A DNA stretch of 53,344 nt from Fuerstiella sp. (lineage in GTDB: Bacteria; Planctomycetota; Planctomycetia; Planctomycetales; Planctomycetaceae), in contig JALHMY010000066.1 of assembly GCA_022843805.1 (NCBI GenBank), forward strand, positions 1 to 53,344, in the 5' to 3' direction. Below the pieces are notes generated by a model. The model was not told where the DNA came from. It saw nothing but the letters and a program-made list of their open reading frames with translations, and did no database searches. Shown here piece by piece: positions 1-8,316 of this stretch. Both the position numbers and the translations under genes were made by a program. How positions within the stretch are numbered: the first letter of the stretch is position 1; every line of letters starts with the position of its first letter.

Positions 1-541
1 GAAGCGGAGTGGGAGGGGTCGGCCGTCAGGCCGGGGGAGGGCTCGCCGCGTGTTGCACAGAACGCCGTCCCAGTAACACCCGCAACCCGCAGTTTCCCGG
101 CCCCCTCCCCATCTTGCTGCCGCTCGCTCGACCTCCCCCAGCTTCGCTGGGGGAGGAGGTTATTATATCCTCCCCTCCCGCGCAGCGAAGCGGAGTGGGA
201 GGGGTCGGCCGTCAGGCCGGGGGAGGGCCCGCCGCGTGTTGCACAGAACGCCGTCCCGAGAACACCGGCGTCCCGCAGTTCCCCGGCCCCCTCCCGATCT
301 CGCTGCCGCTTGCTCGACCTCCCCCAGCTTTGCTGGGGGAGGAGGTTATTATAACCTCCCCTCCCGCGCAGCGAAGCGAAGTGGGAGGGGTCGGCCGTCA
401 GGCCGGGGGAGGGCCCGCCGCGTGTTGCACAGAACGCCGTCCCGAGAACACCGGCGTCCCGCAGTTCCCCGGCCCCCTCCCGATCTCGCTGCCGCTCGCT
501 CGACCTCCCCCAGCTTCGCTGGGGGAGGAGGTGTTTACAAC
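1..541. repeat. Tandem array of 186-bp GC-rich repeat units
   Basis: Three head-to-tail units begin at about 1, 187 and 373, an exact 186-bp period. Each holds a hairpin of the type CCCCCAGC-TTC-GCTGGGGG, then a second hairpin-rich block (CCTCCCCTCCC ... GGGAGGGG) and a GGCCGTCAGGCC palindrome. The units differ by only a few substitutions. The long open frames across them (for example 9-641) come from the period being a multiple of three with few stops, and are not genes. The same family recurs in opposite orientation at 52890-53344. The window start cuts the array, so its true length is unknown. Confidence 0.9.
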
Positions 542-714
542 CCCACTCCGAAACTCGCAAACCGCTCGGTCCGTCAACTTCGTTGGAGGAAAGGCGTTCG
601 GAAGCGGAAGGAACAGTGACAGAAAGCTGTGCGGATGGTAAATTTTGCAATGAGTGCATTGGGTCGTGTTGATCCAATGAACTGGAAAGAAGGACTCTGC
701 AAAGGAAAATCGAG

Positions 715-1689
715 ATGCCGGACAGGCGTGAGTTTTTAGGCCACGTAGCGGCTGTCGGCCTTGGAGCGACCATTGCGGGGAATGCCGCGACTGTGAACGG
801 TGCCACTGCGAACGCTTCCGCGAAGACTGATCAATTCTGCGCGTTCACAGAGAGTTTCCAGGATTGGCCAATTCCGAAGGTGTGTGAGAGGTTTCGTGAT
901 ATCGGTCTCGATGGCCTGGATCTCACTGTACGTCCCGGCGGACATATTGAGCCGACGGATGCAGTTTCCACGCTTCCGTCCGCTGCCAAAGCGGCCAAAG
1001 AGAATGGCGTTGCGATTCTGATGCTGAGTACGGCGATTACCGACGACAGCAAGTTGTCGGAACAGATTCTGGCCACGGCTGCAGACGCTGGCATTGACCG
1101 AGTGAAGTTGGGGTACTTCAGATATTCGGCGTTTGGGAAACTCATGGCCGAACTGGATGAAGCCAGACGACAACTGGAACGAATTGCACGACTCGGAGAA
1201 AAGCATAAGATTCTTCCGTGCGTTCATATCCATTCGGGGCCCACCATTCCGGGCAACGGTCCGCTGGCGTATCTGCTGCTGCGGGAGTTCAGTACCAAAG
1301 AGATTGGCGCGTACGCTGATCCCATGCACATGACGATTGAAGGTGGTAATGATGGCTGGAGGCAGGGTTTGGATCTTCTGACGCCATGGATTGCGATTTC
1401 CTCCCTGAAAAATGCTGCATGGCACAAAAAAGGGAGAGACGAACATGGACAGGAAAGATGGGCAACGCTGAAATGTCCTCTGGCAGATGGAATTGCGCCA
1501 ATTCCCGACTATCTGGCAACGCTGCGTCTGGCAGGATACAGGGGCCTGTTTACCCTTCACAGTGAATACAAAGACCGGAACAGCTGGAAGCAGCTTACCA
1601 CTGACGAGTGTCTTGAGCAGACGAAGCAGGACCTGTTGTACACACAATCGATACTAAAACATAAAGTGGATACCACCCGCAGCCCATAG
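715..1689 (+). CDS. Tat-exported sugar phosphate isomerase/epimerase-like TIM-barrel protein
   Basis: A 324-residue protein. It opens with a twin-arginine leader (DRREFLGHVAAVGLG, residues 3-17) followed by an Ala/Thr-rich stretch, so export of a folded protein is likely. The rest reads as a xylose-isomerase-like TIM barrel (AP endonuclease family 2 fold): a segment around GLDGLDLTV, HIHSGP near residue 172, YADPMHM near residue 200 and a late FTLHSEYK strand, whose acidic and His residues are typical metal ligands. Planctomycetes carry many such exported paralogues, usually annotated as sugar phosphate isomerase/epimerase; the substrate cannot be told. The ATG start has a GGAAAA Shine-Dalgarno-like stretch just upstream. 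A hairpin follows the stop directly, and the next gene starts 186 bp later, so this may be a single-gene unit. Confidence 0.85.
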   Translation: MPDRREFLGHVAAVGLGATIAGNAATVNGATANASAKTDQFCAFTESFQDWPIPKVCERFRDIGLDGLDLTVRPGGHIEPTDAVSTLPSAAKAAKENGVAILMLSTAITDDSKLSEQILATAADAGIDRVKLGYFRYSAFGKLMAELDEARRQLERIARLGEKHKILPCVHIHSGPTIPGNGPLAYLLLREFSTKEIGAYADPMHMTIEGGNDGWRQGLDLLTPWIAISSLKNAAWHKKGRDEHGQERWATLKCPLADGIAPIPDYLATLRLAGYRGLFTLHSEYKDRNSWKQLTTDECLEQTKQDLLYTQSILKHKVDTTRSP

Positions 1690-1690
1690 T

Positions 1691-1713
1691 CGTGGATCGC
1701 CTGGCGATCCACG
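1691..1713 (+). terminator. Stem-loop directly after the isomerase-like gene
   Basis: A perfect 10-bp inverted repeat (CGTGGATCGC / GCGATCCACG) with a 3-nt loop starts 2 nt after the stop codon at 1689. No T-run follows, so it is only a possible terminator or an mRNA 3'-end stabiliser. Confidence 0.45.
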
Positions 1714-1875
1714 GGTGTATCGCGGAACAAACCACGACGAACAGACATGTGCGCAACGTGCGTTCATCGTTCTGAGTCAGATCTAAATGGGGAGACTCGT
1801 CTGCTTCAGTTCCTTTTTCCTTTTGTGGTTGGGTTTGCCCTTCCGCGGGCATACGATTCAGCCATATGAGAAGTT

Positions 1876-4551
1876 ATGAATTGGCAGGTGTTTTCTATGC
1901 GGGCTCCGTGCATGATGGCGACTAAAAGACTTTGCAGTGGCTGGTCCGATGTGTTGTTCCGGCTTGGACTACTCAGCAGCCTGCTTTCCGCGAACGTCCA
2001 GGTTCTGGCCGGGGCTCCGTCAGACGATGAGGTGCGGAAAGAGTACTTTCTCAAAAATGTGGTGCCGGTGCTGCAGAAGCACTGCAGTGAATGTCACAGT
2101 CATCAGTCCGGAAAGGCCAAAGGCGGGTTGGTCCTGGATACTCGAAGTGGCTGGGAAAAGGGTGGAGATTCCGGACCATCGGTTGTTCCTGGCAAACCGG
2201 AAGAAAGTCTGCTGATCGCGGCGGTTCGTTACCGGGGGCCGGAGATGCCGCCCACCGGCAAGCTTTCCGATGAGGAAATTGGCGTGCTGGAACGCTGGGT
2301 GGCCGACGGAGCTTTCGATCCGCGAACCACTGCAGCGAATGCCGGACCAGCGTCGTCCGACATGGAATCGCGACGCAGTCACTGGGCATTTCAGCCGCTG
2401 ACTATGAACAGTGTGCCGGATGTGCGGGATTCGGGGTGGTCTGAGGCCGCTGTTGATCGTTTTATTCTGTCGAAGCTTGAAGCCCGGGGGTTGCACCCGG
2501 TTTCTGATGCGGATCGATATACCTGGCTAAGAAGAGTTTGCCTGGACCTGACAGGACTGCCTCCGACAGTGGAGCAAATTGAGCAGTTTATCGGTGACGA
2601 GAGTCCTGAGGCCAGAAAGAACGTGGTTGACCGGCTGCTGAAGACTCGAAGCTTTGGAGAACGCTGGGGACGTCACTGGCTGGATCTGACGGGTTTTGCT
2701 GATCAGATCGGCACTGCAAACGACGTTTTTGCAGAGCATGCATGGCGATACCGCGATTATGTGATTGACTCGTACAACAAAGATAAGCCATTTGATCAGT
2801 TTATTCGTGAACAGCTGGCCGGTGACCTGCTGCCGTTTGAATCGGCCGATCAGCGGGCGGAACAGCTGACGGCGACCGGTTTTCTGCTTCTGGGTGATTT
2901 GACGATTGTTGAGGCTGACAAGGCAAAGCTGCAGATTGATGTGGTTGATCAGCAGCTTGACAAGGTGGGACGTGCTTTTCTTGCAATGACAATCGGATGT
3001 GCTCGCTGCCACGACCATAAGTTTGACCCGATTCCGCAGGATGACTACTACGCCCTCGCCGGAATACTGAACAGCACTCAGTCTGTTCATAAAGCCGCCT
3101 GGGGTGTGTGGAGTTTTCCGACGGAGGTGGTGCTTCCGGAAACAGAATTGCAGCGAGCGGAGCGGATGATGCAAACAGTGCAGCATCAGCAGCGACTGGA
3201 GGTTCTGCGTCAGGAACAGTCGAAGTTGCAGGCGAGCAATACCGAAATTGACGCGGCGATTCAGGCGACGGAAGCCACGCTGTCGCAGGCAGCGTTGACA
3301 GCCAGAAACGCTGCACGTTCCGAAGGTGACGCGGCGACTGGAACCGGTGAAGGGGCTGGAGCCGATTCGACATCCCTCTCGACGACCGTGTCGTTGCTCA
3401 AAAAGCTCCGGGATGCTCAGTCCGCTCGATTGCGGAAGCTGAATGAAGAAGTGCAGCATGCGGTGTTCTTTGCACCGAAGCCGCCTCGCGCATTCGCCGT
3501 TCAGGACGTTGCCGAACCGGCGGATATGAAAGTTACGATTCGTGGAAATGCCCATGCACTGGGAAAGACGGTGCCTCGAGGATTTCTGAGCGTCATTGGA
3601 GGCGAGCCTGTCCCGAATGATGCAGCGGAAACCAGCGGACGGAGAGAGCTGGCGGCGTGGCTTGTCTCAGAGCAGAATCCTCTGACAACCAGGGTTGTCG
3701 TCAATCGAATCTGGCAGAAGCTGTTTGGTGAAGGGATCGTCAGCAATGTCGATTATTTCGGACTGCCGGGCGAACATCCGACTCATCCGGAGCTGCTGGA
3801 TTATCTTGCGCAGCGGTTCATGGTTCAGGGATGGTCGCAGAAGCAGTTGATTCGTGAGCTCGTGCTGAGTCGAACTTACGGGCTGAGCAGTATTGAGGGG
3901 AATAATGATGCACAGAAGGCCGATCCGGAGAATCGCCTGTTGTGGCGTATGAACCGCCGTCGGCTTGATGCTGAGGCGTTACGTGATTCTCTGCTGATGG
4001 TATCCGGACGGCTGATCGATTCCGATGGTGGTCCTGCACTGCCTCTGGAGTACCCGGAGAATTCCGGGTCACTGGATCCGGCGGCTGTCAATCCGCCATT
4101 CTTTCGACTGGGGCGATTTCGTCCTGAGCAGCATTTTGAGCGAACCGTATACCTTCCCATCGTTCGATCAGCACCGCAGTCCGGGCCGGGGGAACTTCGA
4201 AACGTCTTCGACTTTACTCAGCCAGCCGAATTCTCCGGACAGCGTTCGGTAACGTCAGTGCCGACTCAGGCGTTATTTCTGATGAATTCGACAATGATGA
4301 GTGATACTGCGCGTGCTCTTGCAGAAAGAGTGCTGGAGTCGCCCGGCGAGGACCGTCAGCGGCTGGAGTTTTTGTGGTTGCGAACACTTGGCCGTCCGAT
4401 CGAGGAATCTGAGCTGAGTGAATCGATTGCTTTTCTTGAAGAATTGAGACGAGGCCTGTTGACAGCCACAGATGCTGGCAGCGAGTTAAAATGCTGGTCA
4501 CAATTGTGTCACGCGCTGCTGGCAAGCAATGAATTTCTGATGCGACTATAG
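1876..4551 (+). CDS. Planctomycete cytochrome C / DUF1549 / DUF1553 secreted protein
   Basis: An 891-residue exported protein with the PSCyt1-PSCyt2 (DUF1549)-PSD1 (DUF1553) architecture. A hydrophobic leader (about residues 28-46) precedes an N-terminal cytochrome domain with haem site CSECH (C70, C73, H74), followed by a PxMPPxGKLS-type loop carrying a likely Met ligand. A second CARCH motif lies at residues 375-379 in DUF1549. A charged, probably coiled-coil insert follows (about 430-520), then DUF1553 with the GxRRELAxWL and NRIWQKLFGEGIV signatures. Family biochemistry is not established; an extracytoplasmic redox or polymer-related role is assumed. The DUF1501 partner starts 28 bp after the stop, as in other planctomycete pairs. 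The ATG at 1876 is preceded by GAGAAG; the ATG at codon 9 is an alternative. Confidence 0.93.
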   Translation: MNWQVFSMRAPCMMATKRLCSGWSDVLFRLGLLSSLLSANVQVLAGAPSDDEVRKEYFLKNVVPVLQKHCSECHSHQSGKAKGGLVLDTRSGWEKGGDSGPSVVPGKPEESLLIAAVRYRGPEMPPTGKLSDEEIGVLERWVADGAFDPRTTAANAGPASSDMESRRSHWAFQPLTMNSVPDVRDSGWSEAAVDRFILSKLEARGLHPVSDADRYTWLRRVCLDLTGLPPTVEQIEQFIGDESPEARKNVVDRLLKTRSFGERWGRHWLDLTGFADQIGTANDVFAEHAWRYRDYVIDSYNKDKPFDQFIREQLAGDLLPFESADQRAEQLTATGFLLLGDLTIVEADKAKLQIDVVDQQLDKVGRAFLAMTIGCARCHDHKFDPIPQDDYYALAGILNSTQSVHKAAWGVWSFPTEVVLPETELQRAERMMQTVQHQQRLEVLRQEQSKLQASNTEIDAAIQATEATLSQAALTARNAARSEGDAATGTGEGAGADSTSLSTTVSLLKKLRDAQSARLRKLNEEVQHAVFFAPKPPRAFAVQDVAEPADMKVTIRGNAHALGKTVPRGFLSVIGGEPVPNDAAETSGRRELAAWLVSEQNPLTTRVVVNRIWQKLFGEGIVSNVDYFGLPGEHPTHPELLDYLAQRFMVQGWSQKQLIRELVLSRTYGLSSIEGNNDAQKADPENRLLWRMNRRRLDAEALRDSLLMVSGRLIDSDGGPALPLEYPENSGSLDPAAVNPPFFRLGRFRPEQHFERTVYLPIVRSAPQSGPGELRNVFDFTQPAEFSGQRSVTSVPTQALFLMNSTMMSDTARALAERVLESPGEDRQRLEFLWLRTLGRPIEESELSESIAFLEELRRGLLTATDAGSELKCWSQLCHALLASNEFLMRL

Positions 4552-4579
4552 ACTCACTTAAAGTTTGGAGGCAGGCAGA

Positions 4580-6022
4580 ATGAAGGTTACCGATTTGATA
4601 CGACTGAGTGGGCGGCGCGAATGGCTTCAGAGCACGGGTTGTGGTTTTGGTGGAATAGCGCTTGCCGGGATGATGGCTGACAAATTCGCCACGGCGAATC
4701 TCATATCCGGTGAATTTTCGGGTTCAAGGCCGGCAGGTCCGCATTTTTCACCTCGTGCCAAACGTGTGATATTTTTGTTTATGTCGGGTGGCCCCTCGCA
4801 ACTCGATCTTTTCGACCCCAAACCATATATCAGTCGGCTCCATGGGGAGAAAATTCAGCCGCCCATTCCGGGTCATGAAGTAACGGTCGGGGTCGACAGA
4901 TATCTTGCCTTGGCTCCGGAGCTTCCGATTCGGCCGCGGGGACAGTCAGGAATGCTGATCTCAGATCTGATGCCGCATCTTGCGGAGGTTGCGGACGAGT
5001 TGTGTCTGATGAAGGCCGTGCATACGGACAACGAAGCGCATGCGCCGGCAACTCTGCAACTGCATACAGGTGCCTCGATCGATGTACGTCCTTCGATGGG
5101 GTCATGGTTTGGCTACGGGCTTGGATCAGAGAATCAGAATCTTCCGTCATTTATATCAATTCACGCGCCAAGTGATGTAAGAACGTTTGGTTCCGGATTT
5201 CTTCCCGCCTCGCATCAGGGAACCCCCGTATCGGTACCCCGGAATGCTCAGGAGTCGGCAATTCAGTATCTGCAGGGTTCGGGAACGTCGGCGGATTTGC
5301 AGCGGCAGCGTCTGGATATGGTGCAGCGTCTGAATCGGCGGCTGCTGGATAAAGTCACAACCGATCAGCAGATGGAAGGAATGATCGCCTCTTTTGAAAT
5401 GGCATTCCGAATGCAGACCGAGACGCCAAAGCTGGTTGATCTTTCTCAGGAGACCCAGGCCATTCAGCAGATGTATGGAATTGGTGAGGGTCGAACAGAT
5501 CGCAATGCACGGGCCTGCCTGCTTGCTCGGCGAATGAGCGAGGCCGGAGTACGTTTTATTCAGGTGACAATGGGAGGCTGGGATCACCACGGAAACATCC
5601 GGGGTGCCCTGCCGCAAACCTGTGCGGAGACGGACAAGCCGGTTGCCGGACTGATTAAAGACTTAAAGATGCGGGGATTGCTGGAGGACACTCTGGTGGT
5701 CTGGAGCGGAGAATTTGGTCGGACGCCGTGGAGTCAGGATCTTTCGGGAACATCTCCGATTGAACAGCACGGTCGTGAGCACCAGCCGGAAAGTTTTTGT
5801 GCATGGTTTGCGGGCGGGGGTACGAAGGCCGGACTGACATTTGGCCAGACGGATGATTTTGGATTTCTGCCGGTCGCCGGACGCGTGCACCTGCATGACG
5901 TTCATGCCACAATGCTGCATCTTCTTGGAATTGATCACGAACAGCTGACTCATCGGCACAACGGTCGTGACTATCGGCTGACGGACGTTTTTGGCAGCGT
6001 TGTAAAGGAAGTTCTTGCGTGA
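4580..6022 (+). CDS. DUF1501 family exported protein, partner of the cytochrome protein
   Basis: A 480-residue DUF1501 protein, related to the sulfatase/alkaline phosphatase fold. The start is placed at ATG 4580 because GGAGG lies 8 nt upstream; a TTG 15 bp earlier also gives an open frame. The leader has an Arg pair and a Gly-rich hydrophobic stretch (GRREWLQSTGCGFGG), suggesting Tat export. Family signatures are FLFMSGGPSQLDLFDPKP, VTMGGWDHHG, the hallmark GEFGRTPW, and a C-terminal DVHATMLHLLGI with a nearby His-rich stretch. These His/Asp-rich motifs suggest metal binding, but no reaction has been shown for the family. It follows the cytochrome gene by 28 bp, and its TGA overlaps the next start by 4 bp, so the three genes are probably one operon. 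Confidence 0.93.
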   Translation: MKVTDLIRLSGRREWLQSTGCGFGGIALAGMMADKFATANLISGEFSGSRPAGPHFSPRAKRVIFLFMSGGPSQLDLFDPKPYISRLHGEKIQPPIPGHEVTVGVDRYLALAPELPIRPRGQSGMLISDLMPHLAEVADELCLMKAVHTDNEAHAPATLQLHTGASIDVRPSMGSWFGYGLGSENQNLPSFISIHAPSDVRTFGSGFLPASHQGTPVSVPRNAQESAIQYLQGSGTSADLQRQRLDMVQRLNRRLLDKVTTDQQMEGMIASFEMAFRMQTETPKLVDLSQETQAIQQMYGIGEGRTDRNARACLLARRMSEAGVRFIQVTMGGWDHHGNIRGALPQTCAETDKPVAGLIKDLKMRGLLEDTLVVWSGEFGRTPWSQDLSGTSPIEQHGREHQPESFCAWFAGGGTKAGLTFGQTDDFGFLPVAGRVHLHDVHATMLHLLGIDHEQLTHRHNGRDYRLTDVFGSVVKEVLA

Positions 6023-7758
6023 AGAAGTCAGTGCACTCAGTCTTTGTTTGCTTAAGCGTTGCGTCCTGTTGGTTAGTGGCTTCGAATTCAATTCTTGAAG
6101 CCGATGTGCTGGTGCAGACCATCAGGATTCCGATGCGGGATGGCATCCTGCTGTCGACCGATATTTATCGGGAACAATCAGTGGACAAAGCAGCTGTTGT
6201 GCTGATGAGAACTCCTTACGACAAGAATCGTGCGAAGGCAACGGCCGAACGATTTGCGGCCGCCGGATACATCGCGGTGGTTCAGGATTGTCGCGGCAAA
6301 TTTGAATCGGAGGGAGCATTTGTCCCTTACAACAACGAAGGACAGGACGGTTTCGATACCATTGAATGGCTTTATCGACAGACTTGGTGCAGCGGTCGAA
6401 TCGGTATGTGGGGAAGTTCGTATGTAGGAGCAACGCAATGGCAGGCCGCAGTGGAAGGGCCACCCGGTCTGGTAACCATCACGCCAACCGCCACGTTTAG
6501 CAGCTTTTATCGCAATCTGTATCAGGGTGGCGCAGTACGTTTGGCGCTGATTACTCGATGGGCGTCTGGAAACTCCACGATTCCTGTCGGGGCGGTGGCC
6601 GCAAACGACTGGGATCAGATGCTGATGCACTTGCCGTTGAGTGAATTTGATCAGAGGATCGGATGGCCCATTCCATGGCTCACCGGAATGCTGACTCATA
6701 CTCGACCTGACGGTTACTGGACACGTCTGGATATGACTCGGCAGATCACTGAGCTTGACCTGCCCATCCAGCATGTCGTGGGATATTACGATTTCTTTTC
6801 GCGAGAGTCTGTTGGGAACTTTGTGCGGATGCAGCACAATGCTGTCAGTGATGAGGCTCGTCAGAATCAGCAGCTGATTCTTGGGCCATGGGATCATGGC
6901 ACGATAGGAAAATCGCTCGTTGGAGAGCTGGATTTTGGCCAAAATGCGATCTGGGATTCGGCCGGAGCAACTCTTGAGTGGTTTGATCGATTTTTGAAAC
7001 AGGATCCGGCTGTTAGAGCTCGTCCGCTTCCGCCCGTTCGATATTTTCTGATGGGTGCCAATGAGTGGCGGGAATCGTCGACGTGGCCACCATGCGATGA
7101 CGCACCAGTGTCGTTTTTTCTTCATTCCGACGGAAAAGCGAATACGCGGTCGGGCGATGGGCGGATCGATCGATCGGCTCCTGCAACCGATGAGCCAATG
7201 GATGTTTTCAAGGCGGATCCGTCGGACCCGGTACCTGCTTCACCAGTGACATCGCAGCGGCCACTCAACGCCGCCGTATGGGGGCCTGCAGATCAGCAGA
7301 TAACTCAGGACCGCAGTGACGTGCTGGTGTATACGTCCGAGCCTTTGACGGAGCCGCTGACATTTGCGGGCAATCCTGTGGCTGAATTGTTCGTTTCGGC
7401 GGATACTCCTGACGCTGACTGGGTGGTAAAGCTGACGGAGGTTTATCCGGATGGACGGGCCATCAATCTGGCGGTCGGAATTCAGCGGGGAAGTTTTCGT
7501 GACAGCGAACTGAATCCCTTACCACTGGTTCCCGGCGAAGTCACCAGGATTCGCGTCGATCTGGGTCCCGTGGCTGCGCAGCTGAAGACGGGCCATCGAC
7601 TTCGCGTCGATATCTGCGGAGCCTGCTTTCCACTGTATGATCGGAACACCAACACAGGTGAGGGGCCTTTTGGCAAAACTTCGCGGATATCATCCGAGAC
7701 TGTACGACATACGGTTGCCATGCCGTCTCGCATTTTGCTGCCATGCCTGGCTCCCTAA
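6019..7758 (+). CDS. CocE/NonD (X-Pro dipeptidyl-peptidase S15-type) serine hydrolase
   Basis: A 579-residue alpha/beta hydrolase. A hydrophobic leader (about residues 6-22) suggests export. The catalytic domain has MRDGILLSTDIY, then RTPYDKN, VQDCRGKFESEG and the nucleophile elbow GMWGSSYVG, with Ser134 as the probable catalytic residue. GPWDHG near residue 295 is the usual site of the catalytic His. The C-terminal part is a jelly-roll domain (PDADWVVKLTEVYPDGRA, LRVDICGACFPLYDRN) as in cocaine esterase and acyl peptidases. The start is GTG in a GTGA overlap with the DUF1501 stop, so translation is probably coupled. The true substrate is unknown; linkage to the cytochrome/DUF1501 pair suggests an extracytoplasmic ester or amide. 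The stop codon lies within the first bases of repeat element A. Confidence 0.92.
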   Translation: MKKSVHSVFVCLSVASCWLVASNSILEADVLVQTIRIPMRDGILLSTDIYREQSVDKAAVVLMRTPYDKNRAKATAERFAAAGYIAVVQDCRGKFESEGAFVPYNNEGQDGFDTIEWLYRQTWCSGRIGMWGSSYVGATQWQAAVEGPPGLVTITPTATFSSFYRNLYQGGAVRLALITRWASGNSTIPVGAVAANDWDQMLMHLPLSEFDQRIGWPIPWLTGMLTHTRPDGYWTRLDMTRQITELDLPIQHVVGYYDFFSRESVGNFVRMQHNAVSDEARQNQQLILGPWDHGTIGKSLVGELDFGQNAIWDSAGATLEWFDRFLKQDPAVRARPLPPVRYFLMGANEWRESSTWPPCDDAPVSFFLHSDGKANTRSGDGRIDRSAPATDEPMDVFKADPSDPVPASPVTSQRPLNAAVWGPADQQITQDRSDVLVYTSEPLTEPLTFAGNPVAELFVSADTPDADWVVKLTEVYPDGRAINLAVGIQRGSFRDSELNPLPLVPGEVTRIRVDLGPVAAQLKTGHRLRVDICGACFPLYDRNTNTGEGPFGKTSRISSETVRHTVAMPSRILLPCLAP

Positions 7759-8070
7759 AGCGACCGGCATTTAATAGATACCAATCAGCGCGGCAGACGG
7801 GAGGGCGAAGCTCCTGCTGAGCCGTAGACGGCTCATCGTACCACACATTTTTTGTGTGATAAAAAATGAGCGGCACGTCAGAACTCGGGGCCGAAGGTCC
7901 GGAAGGTGAAAGCCCAGGGCAACGCCCTGGGAACGTAGATCATCAACGACAAAAGCCCCAAAGGGGCGGAATGGACGCGTGGTTCATTAGGCCCTTTCAG
8001 GGCATTCGTCATTGTTGTGTGCAATTCCTGGGGCGATGCCCCAGGCTTTCACACTGAGCCCCGTTGGGGC
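7755..8070. repeat. Repeat element A: conserved leader, REP-like unit and palindrome array
   Basis: It starts with GCGACCGGCATTTAA, a leader shared with elements B (39761) and C (45991). Then comes one REP-like unit GGGAGGGCGAAGCTCCTGC-TGAGCCG, then the block CTCATCGTACCACACAT (7832-7848), which recurs in B. It ends in five different short palindromes: 7913-7931, 7955-7967, 7991-8003, 8027-8045 and 8058-8070, each with complementary GCCC/GGGC-type arms. No gene is seen in the stretch 7759-8316; the part after 8070 shows nothing but the hairpin at 8287. Confidence 0.75.
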
Positions 8071-8286
8071 AGGTTGCAATGGTTCATTCATTGAAACGCA
8101 TGAGACGTTAATGGCCTGTGGGATCGATCCTGGCGTTTGGAAGCTGGCCCCCATGCAATGGCCAAACCAACATCCAATCCCTCCTCTGTCCGCCTCACGA
8201 CACGTCTGTGTTATTCTCGTGCATCGATTTCACAAGTTACGCTGAACCAATACACTGCGATCTGAAATCGATGGACGATTCGATTT

Positions 8287-8304
8287 CTCTGAATCCTTTC
8301 AGAG
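8287..8304 (-). terminator. Short hairpin downstream of the phosphatase-cytochrome gene
   Basis: A 6-bp stem (CTCTGA / TCAGAG) with a 6-nt loop lies 13 nt past the stop of the minus-strand gene ending at 8317. In that direction it is followed by AAATCG rather than a T-run. A weak terminator candidate. Confidence 0.3.
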
Positions 8305-8316
8305 GATGTCAACAGG

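Noticed and set aside
9..641. 210-residue plus-strand open frame
   Set aside because: It lies across the 186-bp tandem repeat; the period is divisible by three, so the frame stays open and repeats the same residues. No ribosome binding site or protein-like composition.
2527..3555. 342-residue minus-strand open frame
   Set aside because: Antisense shadow of the cytochrome/DUF1549 gene; the sense strand holds the domain motifs.
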